Part shown: piece by piece, positions 32,101-40,517 of the stretch
Position numbering within the stretch: the stretch's first letter is position 1
Layout of the letters: each line of letters opens with the position of its first letter
Position numbers and translations under genes: made by a program
Source of the DNA: Fragilariopsis cylindrus CCMP1102
Lineage: Eukaryota; Bacillariophyta; Bacillariophyceae; Bacillariales; Bacillariaceae
NCBI GenBank assembly: GCA_900095095.1
Contig: FMBT01000295.1
Location: 558,001-622,000 of the forward strand
DNA length: 64,000 bases
Reading direction: 5' to 3'
The notes under the pieces: model-generated
The model's database searches: none
Told to the model about the DNA's origin: nothing
Seen by the model: the letters and a program-made list of their open reading frames with translations, nothing else

Positions 32101-33168
32101 AACCATACAAAAGATTCGAGAAACAAAGATATCAGTAGCAAATCTACACACAGCACGCAATCAAACAGTACTAGGAAATCGATAGATGCTTTAAAGAAGG
32201 CCGGGACTGCTGTAGAGAAAAAGAAAAACAAGAAGGATATATCTGTAAAAAGTAACCATACAATAGATTCGAAAAACAGAGACTTCAAGAAACAAGCATC
32301 AGATACAGGCTTAGGCAGTCGGAACAAGGAGAAGAAACGTGGCATTAAAGCAACTAAAAGCATGCCCTTAGGCAATAAGAAGAAGAAGAAGACGGTGGCG
32401 GGGAAGAAGAAGGCTATTCCGAAGGTATCAATTGATTCAACTTTGTCTTCTTCATTATCCAATGGCAGTGGATTTGTCGCGGTTCCTTCTGACAGTATAA
32501 GCGAGGTTTCATCGTTAAGCAAGGTTGGAAAGAAAAAAGGAAAGAAAAAAGATGACTCAATGAGTAGTGAAGCTTTTAAATCCAAGATTTCGAAGAAGAA
32601 ATCTGTTAAAAGAACGTATTCCGATCACTCAGGCTCAAAGAAGGATCAACTCGAAACGAAGAGACGTGGTATTAGACCCAGTAAAAGTATGGATCAACTC
32701 GAAACGAAGAGACGTGGTATTAAACCCAGTAAAAGTATGCCTGTCCAGAAAAAGAAACCAATGACAAAGTCTTTGTCCGACATGTTACACGACTCAGACT
32801 CAGATTCCGATGACAGCAGTTTATTCTATCTGGATACGACAGAACCGGATGACAAAAGCGACGTGTCCTCATTGAGCGCTAGCAATTATCCCCGAAAGAT
32901 AGACACTTCTTTACCAAAAGAAGACATCTTTCAGCAATTTAGAGAAGAAGAAGATCGTCTAATGTCACGCAAGAAGGACAAGTCGAGGAAGCCAACAGAA
33001 GGCAGTCGGAACAAGGAGAAGAAACGTGGCATTAAAGCAACTAAAAGCATGCCTATAGGCAATAAGACTAAGAAGAAGAGTTTAAATGATAGTTGGGTAT
33101 GGCAGTTGTCAGACGGGCACAGGTCCATGGATTCGTCAAAGCTAGATGATCTGCTGAGCTTGGATTAA
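29140..33168 (+). CDS. Single-pass membrane protein with ectodomain and repetitive Lys/Ser tail
   Basis: The frame is open from 28888 without an upstream ATG; ATG at 29140 gives 1342 residues. After an acidic Glu/Ile/Asp repeat, residues about 60-630 resemble a diatom ectodomain with GIMFSIEPI, VQVYYRMGSFLDV and QWTLIADTYAHL, plus a second half with YFQDVTLQFLQEF. A single membrane helix, IGLLVCILLIVASLLWILY, lies near 640. The ~680-residue tail is basic and Ser-rich: acidic SDSDSDSD patches, a 92-residue tandem duplication starting at nt 31858 and 32134, a 16-residue duplication starting at 32644 and 32692, and six copies of R-G-I-x-x-(S/T)-K-S-(M/L). No signal peptide is present at the chosen start, so a short upstream exon may be missing. 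Function unknown; a membrane-to-cytoskeleton or silica-associated scaffold is speculative. Confidence 0.8.
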   Translation: MNEGSVHHDDQGNSDDESESESSSSDVDTGGTDNEIEIEIDNEIEIDIEDDQERNLLVTKISDTVCSLTTSLETEYKGYDTTSSGIMFSIEPILDPIELLTIEFQANDQITSGSSSATYSERVQVYYRMGSFLDVTDDPSQWTLIADTYAHLMITSSSSSSSTAIIPVNEFESVILKEGEVYSIYIHLPMSSTSTSSSSSFMKIKPSDLDVGAISAENDTIEIQTGVSLGDDGGTAASTQLFPSSFKEAADFNGVIHYEVVQLCEDIMSIEDVSQMIFYFGINNEPTDVVLAALSDAVVETLTELLVSNDNLASDYSLEIEGTKSKFQGSKIEKCPVSYTTCSLISTTVWFKYIEAMVPNFSIIEMEILSEGKQINDTVSSYMAPVAETVYIDPPLSKLEFIITLMGVQPPETKMNDVQKRYFQDVTLQFLQEFTGNTGSSSVLSVLTVTVLDDIPQTFVEEDEERKLAFFPSFFSYHYSSNFVSRRTPTPTTINVTKSLRKGRRRRLQVKDNDIVSTTVGRTQIITEIAAEGTIQDLRSTVLASIGNNPDRYLNALITQQMRPGEINIDAEQEGNIYDGDYFSGVNGALVKINPVSSSGGGTVGSIDTGEGKPSGENGNGTSPPYGATAGGRGSIGLLVCILLIVASLLWILYRVYRDCFYSPPLRVPNLNDDGEEKKEPTMVQRLISRIPKINGLRRPSNVTTPQFSFVGVSDPKDPESVHSSYNFDDSDSGSDLESDLESCSTEEEEVELRDAVTRIRQKESESSSSKNSSSDSDSDSDSSQNEINQRSRSVAKQKVRRLPMHQVPKQNNKSPMAENGTSKKAKENSLASEMSPKSVVFTSDSDKDLSVITNTDYTDGTGNRKLQKRPPRDPSDHGKKRGITASKSLPLQTLNQDWTTKKRDVSSKSAHSTQSNNTRKSIDAVKKAGTAKGKKKNKTDRSANSNHTKDSKNKDFKKQSSDTGLGSRNKEKKRGIKATKSMPIGSNHTKDSRNKDISSKSTHSTQSNSTRKSIDALKKAGTAVEKKKNKKDISVKSNHTIDSKNRDFKKQASDTGLGSRNKEKKRGIKATKSMPLGNKKKKKTVAGKKKAIPKVSIDSTLSSSLSNGSGFVAVPSDSISEVSSLSKVGKKKGKKKDDSMSSEAFKSKISKKKSVKRTYSDHSGSKKDQLETKRRGIRPSKSMDQLETKRRGIKPSKSMPVQKKKPMTKSLSDMLHDSDSDSDDSSLFYLDTTEPDDKSDVSSLSASNYPRKIDTSLPKEDIFQQFREEEDRLMSRKKDKSRKPTEGSRNKEKKRGIKATKSMPIGNKTKKKSLNDSWVWQLSDGHRSMDSSKLDDLLSLD
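31858..32409 (+). repeat. Coding tandem duplication, 276-nt period
   Basis: Two units starting at 31858 and 32134 (92 codons apart) share SSKS-x-HSTQSN, TRKSIDA, KKAGTA, DFKKQ and SDTGLGSRNKEKKRGIKATK. The last block recurs alone near 33000. High nucleotide similarity indicates recent duplication. Confidence 0.85.
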
Positions 33169-33842
33169 CACGAGGGAGTCCCGATAATGCCCACAATCAA
33201 GCATGGGACGATTCAAAGGAAAACGGGAGGCCTTTTTTTGATTAACCCGTAAAATCATACCATATATATATAACACCATGCGAGATGCGATGAAATCTTT
33301 TCAAAAAAAGTATAATTTTTATCTTAATTATGACCTAAAAGCTAGTTAGCTACTACGGCAAGTCTTCTGAAGGCTTTCTTTTTCAGGGGGAATCATCATA
33401 CATTACTGTGTAATACAATTATCTCACATATAAAAACATCCCCCTTCGACTTGCAAAAAGTATTATAGTATATCTGGTTGATCAATAGGATATATATTTG
33501 AATATGCATTATTATATACATCAGTTTTTCTTCAGATTTGGAAAACGAAACATTTCATTTTCAAAATCGTCATTCACTGAGGTAATGTGATGCCGTTTCA
33601 TATACTATCTATAATATACTTTGATGGGGTTTTTTTCAGTCAGAAATCCATTCAATTTGGAGCAGAAATAAAAATTATGTCGTCCTCTCAATTTTCGAAC
33701 ATTAACATCGTCAATATATCTTTTGTGACAATATTAATTAATTAGTTACTACTGTATCGCAGCAAAGTGTGTGCCCGAAGACGAACGAAGACTGGGTGGC
33801 AAACTTTGCTGCAAAGTGAGTAGTAACGGGGCCTAGACTGGC
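33169..33842. other. Convergent intergenic region with inverted repeat
   Basis: Between the 29140 gene and the small plastid gene. Contains the imperfect inverted repeat at 33745-33827 listed separately. No gene seen. Confidence 0.55.
33745..33827. repeat. Bipartite inverted repeat, about 83 bp
   Basis: Left arm GTTACTACT (33745-33753) plus GCAGCAAAGT (33759-33768); right arm ACTTTGCTGC (33803-33812) plus AGTAGTAAC (33819-33827). Both blocks are perfect inverted matches with 5- and 6-base gaps. Could be a tiny foldback element or a 3'-end RNA hairpin. Confidence 0.8.
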
Positions 33843-33899
33843 CTAATTGATATTTTTCTTCTTGGTGGGTGGATAGACTGAACCTCTCATGGATCGACC

Positions 33900-34271
33900 T
33901 CATTTACTTCTACTGTTGTAAGTGTTAGTATTTTTGACGCCACCGCTGCTTTCTTTCGATTTGGCTTTGTTCTTGACGGCAGTATTTTTCTTTGTTGTTG
34001 TTGCGGGGGCTTTTTTATTCTTATTAACAACAGCACTTTTATCATTGTCATCATCATCATCTTTTTTGTTAAGAAAACCAAAAAGAAAAGGAGTTGCTTC
34101 TAATGTTGTTTTTGTTGTTGCTGTTGCTACCGTCGTCGTCGTCCTTGTTGTTAGAGGTACAGTAGCAAATCCAGTTACGTATACCATATTCGTCATCGTC
34201 GTGGAAAGGACGGCAAATAATGAGATAGCAATCATGAAGCTGATCATTGTCGAATGATAAACAGTTAACAT
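33900..34271 (-). CDS. Small plastid-targeted Lys-rich protein, stop suspect
   Basis: 123 residues from ATG at 34271; the in-frame ATG at 34247 gives a cleaner signal peptide, MISFMIAISLFAVLSTTMTN, leading to VTGFATVP, a diatom plastid-type signal/transit junction with Phe at the expected place. A Thr-rich transit-like stretch follows, then FLFGFLNKKDDDDDNDK and a Lys/Thr/Asn-rich tail. Function unknown. The TGA at 33900-33902 is followed in the same frame by 18 sense codons (GRSMRGSVYPPTKKKNIN) to a TAG at 33843-33845. The added tail has ordered-looking composition, so the natural protein may be longer; a CGA-to-TGA change, an undetected splice, or recoding are all possible. Confidence 0.65.
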   Translation of the reverse strand: MLTVYHSTMISFMIAISLFAVLSTTMTNMVYVTGFATVPLTTRTTTTVATATTKTTLEATPFLFGFLNKKDDDDDNDKSAVVNKNKKAPATTTKKNTAVKNKAKSKESSGGVKNTNTYNSRSK

Positions 34272-34898
34272 TATTATCGTGTTTTTTTTTGTAAGAAAAT
34301 TGGAAGTTTAAAAGTAGTAGTAGTCGTATTGAGTGCAAGTACTTGAAGTGGATTGATTTAATATATTATGTGTTCTGTACTTGGTTGTTGTAATAGAGGG
34401 TAGCGATGAATTGAGTAAAATCATTCGTAAAAAAAAAGTTTTTATTTTCGATTTGTTCTGACACGTCGTGAACTACGTGGAAAATATTTGTACGACGACT
34501 TTAACGCGACGCGCGGATCGTGACGCAGCCCCGTGATTGAAATTATTACCCCTGACTTAAGTTTTACTGTAGGAAGTAAGAACTTACTAGTACAGAAAAA
34601 AGATTTCGAACATTTTAGTCGTATTAGTCAAAGTTACGCCGCTGTTACAACGTAAAACATCAACATCCGAAGCTGAAAGCGAATCAGAAGCTTTTTTTCT
34701 TTATTTTGTGCACGTTAAAAGTAACTTAACGTTTGTTGTCGTAGTTCTAACGCCTTACTGCTTACTTCCGTCTTCTTCCTATTCTGTTGTCATATTAATT
34801 GATATCTGACACAATTACATCGCATCTTGAAGTATATTTGGATTCGTGAAATATATCTGTGTTTTAACCTCTACAGCGTTGAAAAAGTACTTGTCACC
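34272..34898. other. Divergent intergenic region
   Basis: Upstream of the small plastid gene (-) and the Cys-rich gene (+). No gene or strong repeat recognised. Confidence 0.5.
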
Positions 34899-36452
34899 AT
34901 GATGATGTCTCGTTTTGCATCCCTTCTTCTTTTCGCCTTGTCTATCTATCCATCATCTGCTGCCGAATTCGTAGGCACACCTCGATGTGGCGATGTAAGT
35001 ATGACAAAATCGTAATCTTAAGCGCAATGGCAATGACAATGACTACGATAGTTATATAATTTCAATGTACATCATTAATTTGAATTCTGATGTCATCATA
35101 TTCTTCCTTTTTTTGTTCTTGTTTAATTTATCATTCATTCATTTGATATTATAGTGCTGGTGTATTACGGATACAGATGATGGAACAGGTTCGTGTCCAA
35201 CGAATACTACAGGAATTACGGATAGCTTTTCTCCAACAGACGAACTATACGCAACGTTCCAACTCACAAATGAACCTGATTTTTTGAAACTTCAAAGTGC
35301 AAGTGGTGGTTCTTGCTTTCCATTCAAAGATTCTATGGATACTATACCCTCCTACACTGAAGCTGAATCGGATCAATGTGTTACACCGGACGACGACGAT
35401 TCAATGGTTTGTGGTTACGTCTACGATTCCTCCTCTACCACTTGCGAAGGAAGAAACTACGAGATTCAAACTTTTCCTACCGCGGGCGACGCTACAATCG
35501 CTAGTGCGGCAATTGTACATCAAGGAGGTAAGAAAAAACAAATGTTGTCGTTGTTGCTTTTGTTCTATATACTTCGTAGTAATTGTTCCTCACTCTTTTT
35601 TTTCCAATCGTTTCATTATATATCCATTTCAAACAAACAAACAAACAAACAAACAAACAAACAATACAAAAATAGCATGTGGTGTTTGTAGTTCGGCGCA
35701 AGATTTTGGTACTCGTATCAAAACATACGGTTCTCTTGAAATTGAATCAATTAAATGTGCAACTTCGTTCACATTTTCACAAAATTTTCCTAAATTAATC
35801 ACGTGTTATTCGGACTTGGGATTTACAGAAAGTTGTGCAACATTATGGGCTCACTTTGCAGCCACGAATAGCAAAACCTGTGCCATAAAATGTTTTCCAA
35901 CTGCTGACGGTGTTATTGTACGTATAATATATATATATATATATATATATTTGATTTGTGTGATTGCATGTTTGATGCATTTTATTTGTCTTCTTGTCGC
36001 TCTGCTTTTTCTTACTACCTATAACTACACACCGCCCATGTTATTAACATTATCATTACATGTTTAAAAAACAACTATATTAAAAAAAATAGTTAAATGG
36101 ACCGGCACCTGAATGTGAACCTAGTACTTGCTTAGAGTGTGGAGAAGACTTCCGTGACGATTTTGATGATATTGCCGGTATGGAATTTATTAAGGCAGGA
36201 ATTACCGAACGTATCACTCAAGATTGTGACGATTTTTATCGTGTTATTCATGATCCTTGTGTCGGGATCAGCGATGATGGTGGTAGTAGTGATGGTGGGG
36301 GAGATGGTAGTAGCGTCGATGCCCCTACTTCAACAACACCAGAAGTATCCGAATCAGCGCCAGCTGAAGGGACTTCTGGTGGTAACTACAACAGTGGAAC
36401 ACTCATTACGATGTTTTTATCTTTGATTGGAATGATACTGGTTATGGTTTAA
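34899..36452 (+). CDS. Cys-rich secreted, C-terminally anchored protein (4 exons)
   Basis: Exons 34899-34994, 35155-35527, 35676-35917 and 36093-36452; all introns GT-AG (phases 0, 1, 0), 356 residues. ATG at 34899 opens three Met codons and a clear signal peptide (SRFASLLLFALSIYPSSA-AE). The mature part has many Cys in regular blocks: RCGD-CWC, SCFPF, MVCGYVY, ACGVCSSAQDFG, IKCATSF, a CYSDLGFTESCATLWAHF block, CAIKCFPTADG, PECEPSTCLECGEDF. A Gly/Ser/Asp-rich linker precedes a terminal hydrophobic stretch, GTLITMFLSLIGMILVMV, that ends the protein, as in GPI-anchored or tail-anchored surface proteins. I believe this pattern recurs in diatom exported protein families of unknown role. Introns 2 and 3 carry AAAC and TA microsatellites. 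Confidence 0.82.
35631..35664. repeat. (AAAC)n microsatellite in intron 2
   Basis: About eight AAAC units just before the acceptor of exon 3 at 35676. Confidence 0.9.
35928..35951. repeat. (TA)n microsatellite in intron 3
   Basis: About twelve TA units shortly after the donor at 35918. Confidence 0.9.
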
Positions 36453-36778
36453 AAATTCTTTGTGCAAGAATAATATTTGTAAAGTGCCTGTGTTTTTACT
36501 TGCCACGATATTTATATTTTTGTGTGACTTGGGTACTATGTTATTGTGTACCTGATTAAAATAAATATTATGCCCAATCTTATTTTTGAATTAATACTAA
36601 AAAAATTATAGAACAATGAATTGCATGATATTATTTCTTCTGATTTCGAAATTTATCTATTCGCTGTTTTGATTGTATTCTACGTCGTGGCTCATATTTT
36701 GTTTCCAGTAAAAACAATCCTAGATATGAGGTTGTAATATAAACATTATTTGGTTTGTTTGTTTCTTTTAACTTTCTT
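36453..36778. other. Convergent intergenic region
   Basis: Between the Cys-rich gene (+) and SRP receptor beta (-). AT-rich, no gene seen. Confidence 0.5.
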
Positions 36779-37822
36779 TCATCGTTTCGTCGTCGTCGAC
36801 GACGATGGTATCGCTCCAGTTTCACAAAATTCTCGAACAGAATTGAAGTTGTCAACATTTGATGAACAAAGTGGAATAGCGTTCAAATTTTCTTCCCAAT
36901 AGTTGTCGTTTTCGTCGTCAATGTTATCCAGTTTACTCAATCGGATTAATTCACTACGAAGTTGTAATTTAATCCGTCTAGCATTTTTTGCTTTTGGATG
37001 ATCACTTTTATGACAAGAAATCAATACTGATGCTTTATTTTTTGATTTTGATTTTTGTTGTTTCAAAATAGCATATAAATAATCTGCTGCTGGAGCAACA
37101 GGTTGTGTCGAATCGACAACGACTAAAAGTCGATCAATGTCTCGTAATGGAACAGCTCTGATTAATTTTTCTGGTCCCCAATGACCGGGTGTATCTAAAA
37201 CTCTCAGGACTTTCCTATTATGTTCAAGAAACCCAGTATTACTTTTGATACTTCGAACGGTCTTCCATTTTTGTTGCTGTTCTTGTTCTTGTTGTATTAG
37301 CTGATAAAAAAGACTTGTCTTTCCTGTTAATGATGGACCACATAAAACAATTGTTCCATCGAAAGGACGGCTTTTTTCATTAGATACTGGTAGAATATCT
37401 TGATCACGATAATCTTCGTGGATAGCTTTGTTTTTTCCACCATCACCCAACGATGATGATGACGACGAGGACAATGATGATCCAAATATATTTCGTACCA
37501 ATTGATATAATGCATAAGATAACAAAAGACTACCAACTACAGTAATACATCCTTCAGGACCGACGTATGGTTCCAATTGTGGATCAATTTCTTTTATTGC
37601 TTTGAGCACAGGTGGTGGTAAATATGGTGCAATACTTTCACGTAATGTCGTTTGAAGTAGCCGCTGCTGCTGCTGCTGCTGCTGCTGTTGTTGACTGGCA
37701 ACAGGAGGAGTACCACGATTTTTCTTGTCCTCATCGTCGCTAACAGTACCTGACGTGGATGTTGTCGTCGTCGTCGTCGTCGTCGTCGTCGCAGTCTCCT
37801 GTTGATTCTTTTTTCTCCACAT
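36779..37822 (-). CDS. SRPRB: Signal recognition particle receptor subunit beta
   Basis: 347 residues, single exon, ATG at 37822. SRP receptor beta is the ER membrane GTPase that anchors the alpha subunit, which receives SRP-ribosome complexes. After a low-complexity N-terminus (Thr run, Gln run) a membrane helix lies at about 93-113 (TVVGSLLLSYALYQLVRNIF). The small GTPase domain follows: G1 loop GPSLTGKTS at about 162-170, a switch-I-like SIKSNTG, G3 DTPGHWG near 211, and a G4-like SCHKSD in place of the usual NKxD, as is common in this family; the C-terminal segment ends with SVREFCETGAIP. Length exceeds the usual ~270 residues mainly through the N-terminal repeats. Complements SRP72 at 6767 in the same pathway. 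Confidence 0.9.
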   Translation of the reverse strand: MWRKKNQQETATTTTTTTTTTSTSGTVSDDEDKKNRGTPPVASQQQQQQQQQQRLLQTTLRESIAPYLPPPVLKAIKEIDPQLEPYVGPEGCITVVGSLLLSYALYQLVRNIFGSSLSSSSSSSLGDGGKNKAIHEDYRDQDILPVSNEKSRPFDGTIVLCGPSLTGKTSLFYQLIQQEQEQQQKWKTVRSIKSNTGFLEHNRKVLRVLDTPGHWGPEKLIRAVPLRDIDRLLVVVDSTQPVAPAADYLYAILKQQKSKSKNKASVLISCHKSDHPKAKNARRIKLQLRSELIRLSKLDNIDDENDNYWEENLNAIPLCSSNVDNFNSVREFCETGAIPSSSTTTKR

Positions 37823-38465
37823 ATTGAATGTGCCTTCTCTACTGTAGATCGATATAAATAAAAATTGCTGTTTGTGTCACACACAGTGCAGCTCCCAACG
37901 AATAATAATACTGGTACTATGTTCTTATCAACAGACAGTACAGGGTGGTCATTGCTTCTTGTCACCGAGTTTCACAAGTTTAAAAAAAAGTGTAGTTAAA
38001 AAACAAATCACTTTTTTGGTTCAATCCAATTAAGTTTCCCCCCAAATAATAGTAAAAGGGGGTAACTTAGTAGAAAAAAGATTTATAAAATGGGGGTTCC
38101 TCTTATTAGGGGAACCCCCAAATCGGACTAGATTTTACTGAATTTGAACAAAAATATGCTACTAAGTTACAGTAGTACTAGTAACTTATGATTAGATTTT
38201 AAGATGAAGTAATAATTTACTTTAGAAGTACAATTGTACATACTTTAAGAGTATGTAGGTCCTAATATATATTCTATCATATTATACTATATTTTATCAT
38301 ATTATACAACAACTGAAATTGTATACTATAATGGAAGTATTGATTTAAGCAGTTCTGTTATATTATCTCTACGTGTCAAAGTTGACGGTAGACGAAGCGA
38401 GCTGCACACCACAACACAGTATAATATTTGCCGGCAGAATTTCTTCAGCTCTAGAATGAAGTGCA
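37823..38465. other. Intergenic region with nested inverted repeats
   Basis: Between two minus-strand genes. Holds the nested hairpin structure at 38030-38170 listed separately, then ATATTAT-rich sequence near 38270-38310. No gene. Confidence 0.55.
38030..38170. repeat. Nested inverted repeats (possible foldback element)
   Basis: An outer perfect 12-bp inverted pair, GTAACTTAGTAG (38062-38073) and CTACTAAGTTAC (38159-38170), encloses a perfect 10-bp hairpin, TGGGGGTTCC (38091-38100) and GGAACCCCCA (38111-38120). A CCCCCC/GGGGG pair lies just left at about 38039-38062. No coding capacity. Confidence 0.85.
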
Positions 38466-40517
38466 TTAATAGTATTTCGCCAAATCATCCAAAACTTCAC
38501 GAGAAGAATGACGTAAATCTACATCATCCAATACTTCGCTTAAGGTTGATACCAAACCACTACCACGTGTCATTTCACTAATGTCGTCATTGGCGGTGCC
38601 ATCGTAATTGCTGTTGGTGTTGTTGTTATTATCATCATCATTCTTCCCCATTGTTAATAGACTACTACTCTTATCGAATTCAAAAGAAGGAATTGGAGCC
38701 ATATTACGTTTGGACTTTCTATTGGCAGCAGCCTTCTCTTCCTTTCTTAATTTTTTGACGAGATATTCTACATCATGAGAATCACCGTCCCCGTTGTTGT
38801 TTCCGTCTGCTACCTCAAAACAAACAGGATGATCAGCAGGCTCATCATCATTATCAGCAGCATCCGTAACTAGTCCTAGACAGCATGATGTCAAAGAAGG
38901 AAAATGAGTCTCATGACGGGTCCCATCATCGTATACACAACTGATTTTAAAGCCTGGTGCGGTTCGATTCGTGGACGAACTCTGATCGGATCTAATAACA
39001 CCACCACCACCGACAGTATTATTATCTCTGAATTCGTTATCGCTATCATCATTATAATGCACCACATCAGTATTAGTAGTTATACACGATGATTGTGGAT
39101 AATGTTGTTGTTGTGATGACTTGTTTTCTTTTCCTGATCTTGATGAAATTTCTATTCTTGGTATATCTTTGGTGAAATATTTTACAACCGCAGCCGCAGT
39201 ATTTTGATCATCGCTTTTGTTATTACTTTCAGTATTGTAATTGCTATTGTCATTGACATTGACCGCGTACAAGGAGCGAGGGAGGATATTACTATCGTTA
39301 ATTGGTTTCGATCTTTTTCTATTCATGCTACTTCCCCATGAACCAATGAATGAATTTTTCTTTGCTTCACTAACACAAAAGGCATCATGTACGGCGGCTA
39401 CTTCTATACTAGTATCTTCTTCTACTTCTGTCACAGGAAATTGATCGATCGAAGGAGGTAGTATCATGCATCCTGGTGGCAGTGATGATGATGGAAATTT
39501 CTTCGTCGACTTTGTTGTTATCATTTCTCTGATACTTGAGGAACGCCGTATCTTAGTCTCGTCCTTTTCATTTCGACGTTGATTTTCCAGATCATCATCG
39601 TTGATACTGTTCTTATTTTCATCAACATCTTCATCGTTACTGCCTTTTAAATGTTCCATGGCGTTACAAAGAATTGTACTCGTATTGCTTGAGTATGGAT
39701 TGCTTGCAGTGGTAGCATTTTCTCTAGTTGTATTCAAATGATTTAACGGCGATTGTTGTTGTTGTTGTTGTTGCGTAGGAGATGATAATGCAAAATCTGT
39801 TTCCTCTGTTCCATCACGAGAATCGTTTGCGTTTTTTGGTGTCGGTATCATTATTGTTGTCCCTCCTCGTTGTCCTGATCCTCCACCACCACCATTATTA
39901 TTTCTACCGTTTACTCTCCACGCATCTAATTCGTCATCCCAACGTGGTACTCTTAATAATTGGACCCAAATTGTCATAATAATCCATATCGCAATACTAA
40001 CAATATTCAAATATGCACCTGTACTAAATGTACAGGTTTGTCGTGATATATCAAAGTTACAATTATTACTTTCAAATACTAAAAAGATAGGAATCTGGAA
40101 TACTGCAGAACATGCAGCGAGGATCGATAGAACACGCCATCGGCATGCAGTTGGACGAACACAAAAACTTAATAACCATGCAAATAATGTTGTCGTCCCA
40201 CCTAAGGCGAGACTAATATATAGGAACAACCTAGAAATATCCCATAATCGATCATCTTCTTCACTACTATCGCCTTGAAACATGTCATCGGCACCAGTTA
40301 CACATTGGACACCTAAGTAAGCTTGTTGAATATTATTTTCATCAACAAATACATCGCCACCATTGGAATTTCCGATATTCCGTCCGGGTAATGATTGGAT
40401 TGCAATAAAGGAACAACCAAAACCAGATAAAGCACAAATAATGAACCCCGTGGAAGCTAAACATGCCATGGACAACACCGTCAATCGATGTGCGAAGGCG
40501 TGGATATTACAACCCAT
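38466..40517 (-). CDS. Four-helix membrane protein with long disordered C-terminus
   Basis: 683 residues, ATG at 40517. Four membrane helices occupy residues ~10-200: LTVLSMACLASTGFIICALS, LFLYISLALGGTTTLFAWLL, LSILAACSAVFQIPIFLVF and AYLNIVSIAIWIIMTIWVQLL. Cys residues flank them (GFGCSFIAI, VQCVTG, NNCNFD-x-x-x-QTCTF). The rest (~200-683) is Ser/Asn/Asp-rich and probably cytosolic, with a few ordered blocks (FKISCVYDDGTRHETHFPSL; SSCCLGLVTDAADNDDEP; the end EVLDDVDLRHSSREVLDDLAKYY). The helix pattern, the D-x-x-x-W/R before helix 2, the GG in helix 2 and the loop Cys pair match the C-terminal domain of the 15308 gene, so the two are probably distant paralogues with the disordered region on opposite ends. 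Function unknown. Confidence 0.82.
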   Translation of the reverse strand: MGCNIHAFAHRLTVLSMACLASTGFIICALSGFGCSFIAIQSLPGRNIGNSNGGDVFVDENNIQQAYLGVQCVTGADDMFQGDSSEEDDRLWDISRLFLYISLALGGTTTLFAWLLSFCVRPTACRWRVLSILAACSAVFQIPIFLVFESNNCNFDISRQTCTFSTGAYLNIVSIAIWIIMTIWVQLLRVPRWDDELDAWRVNGRNNNGGGGGSGQRGGTTIMIPTPKNANDSRDGTEETDFALSSPTQQQQQQQSPLNHLNTTRENATTASNPYSSNTSTILCNAMEHLKGSNDEDVDENKNSINDDDLENQRRNEKDETKIRRSSSIREMITTKSTKKFPSSSLPPGCMILPPSIDQFPVTEVEEDTSIEVAAVHDAFCVSEAKKNSFIGSWGSSMNRKRSKPINDSNILPRSLYAVNVNDNSNYNTESNNKSDDQNTAAAVVKYFTKDIPRIEISSRSGKENKSSQQQHYPQSSCITTNTDVVHYNDDSDNEFRDNNTVGGGGVIRSDQSSSTNRTAPGFKISCVYDDGTRHETHFPSLTSCCLGLVTDAADNDDEPADHPVCFEVADGNNNGDGDSHDVEYLVKKLRKEEKAAANRKSKRNMAPIPSFEFDKSSSLLTMGKNDDDNNNNTNSNYDGTANDDISEMTRGSGLVSTLSEVLDDVDLRHSSREVLDDLAKYY

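Noticed and set aside
31827-32585. 252-codon minus-strand frame
   Set aside because: It is antisense to the Lys/Ser repeat tail of the 29140 gene; Lys codons read as Phe on the other strand, giving a spurious hydrophobic protein.
35297-36067. 256-codon plus-strand frame across the Cys-rich gene
   Set aside because: It reads through introns in another frame; the spliced four-exon model restores a consistent Cys pattern.
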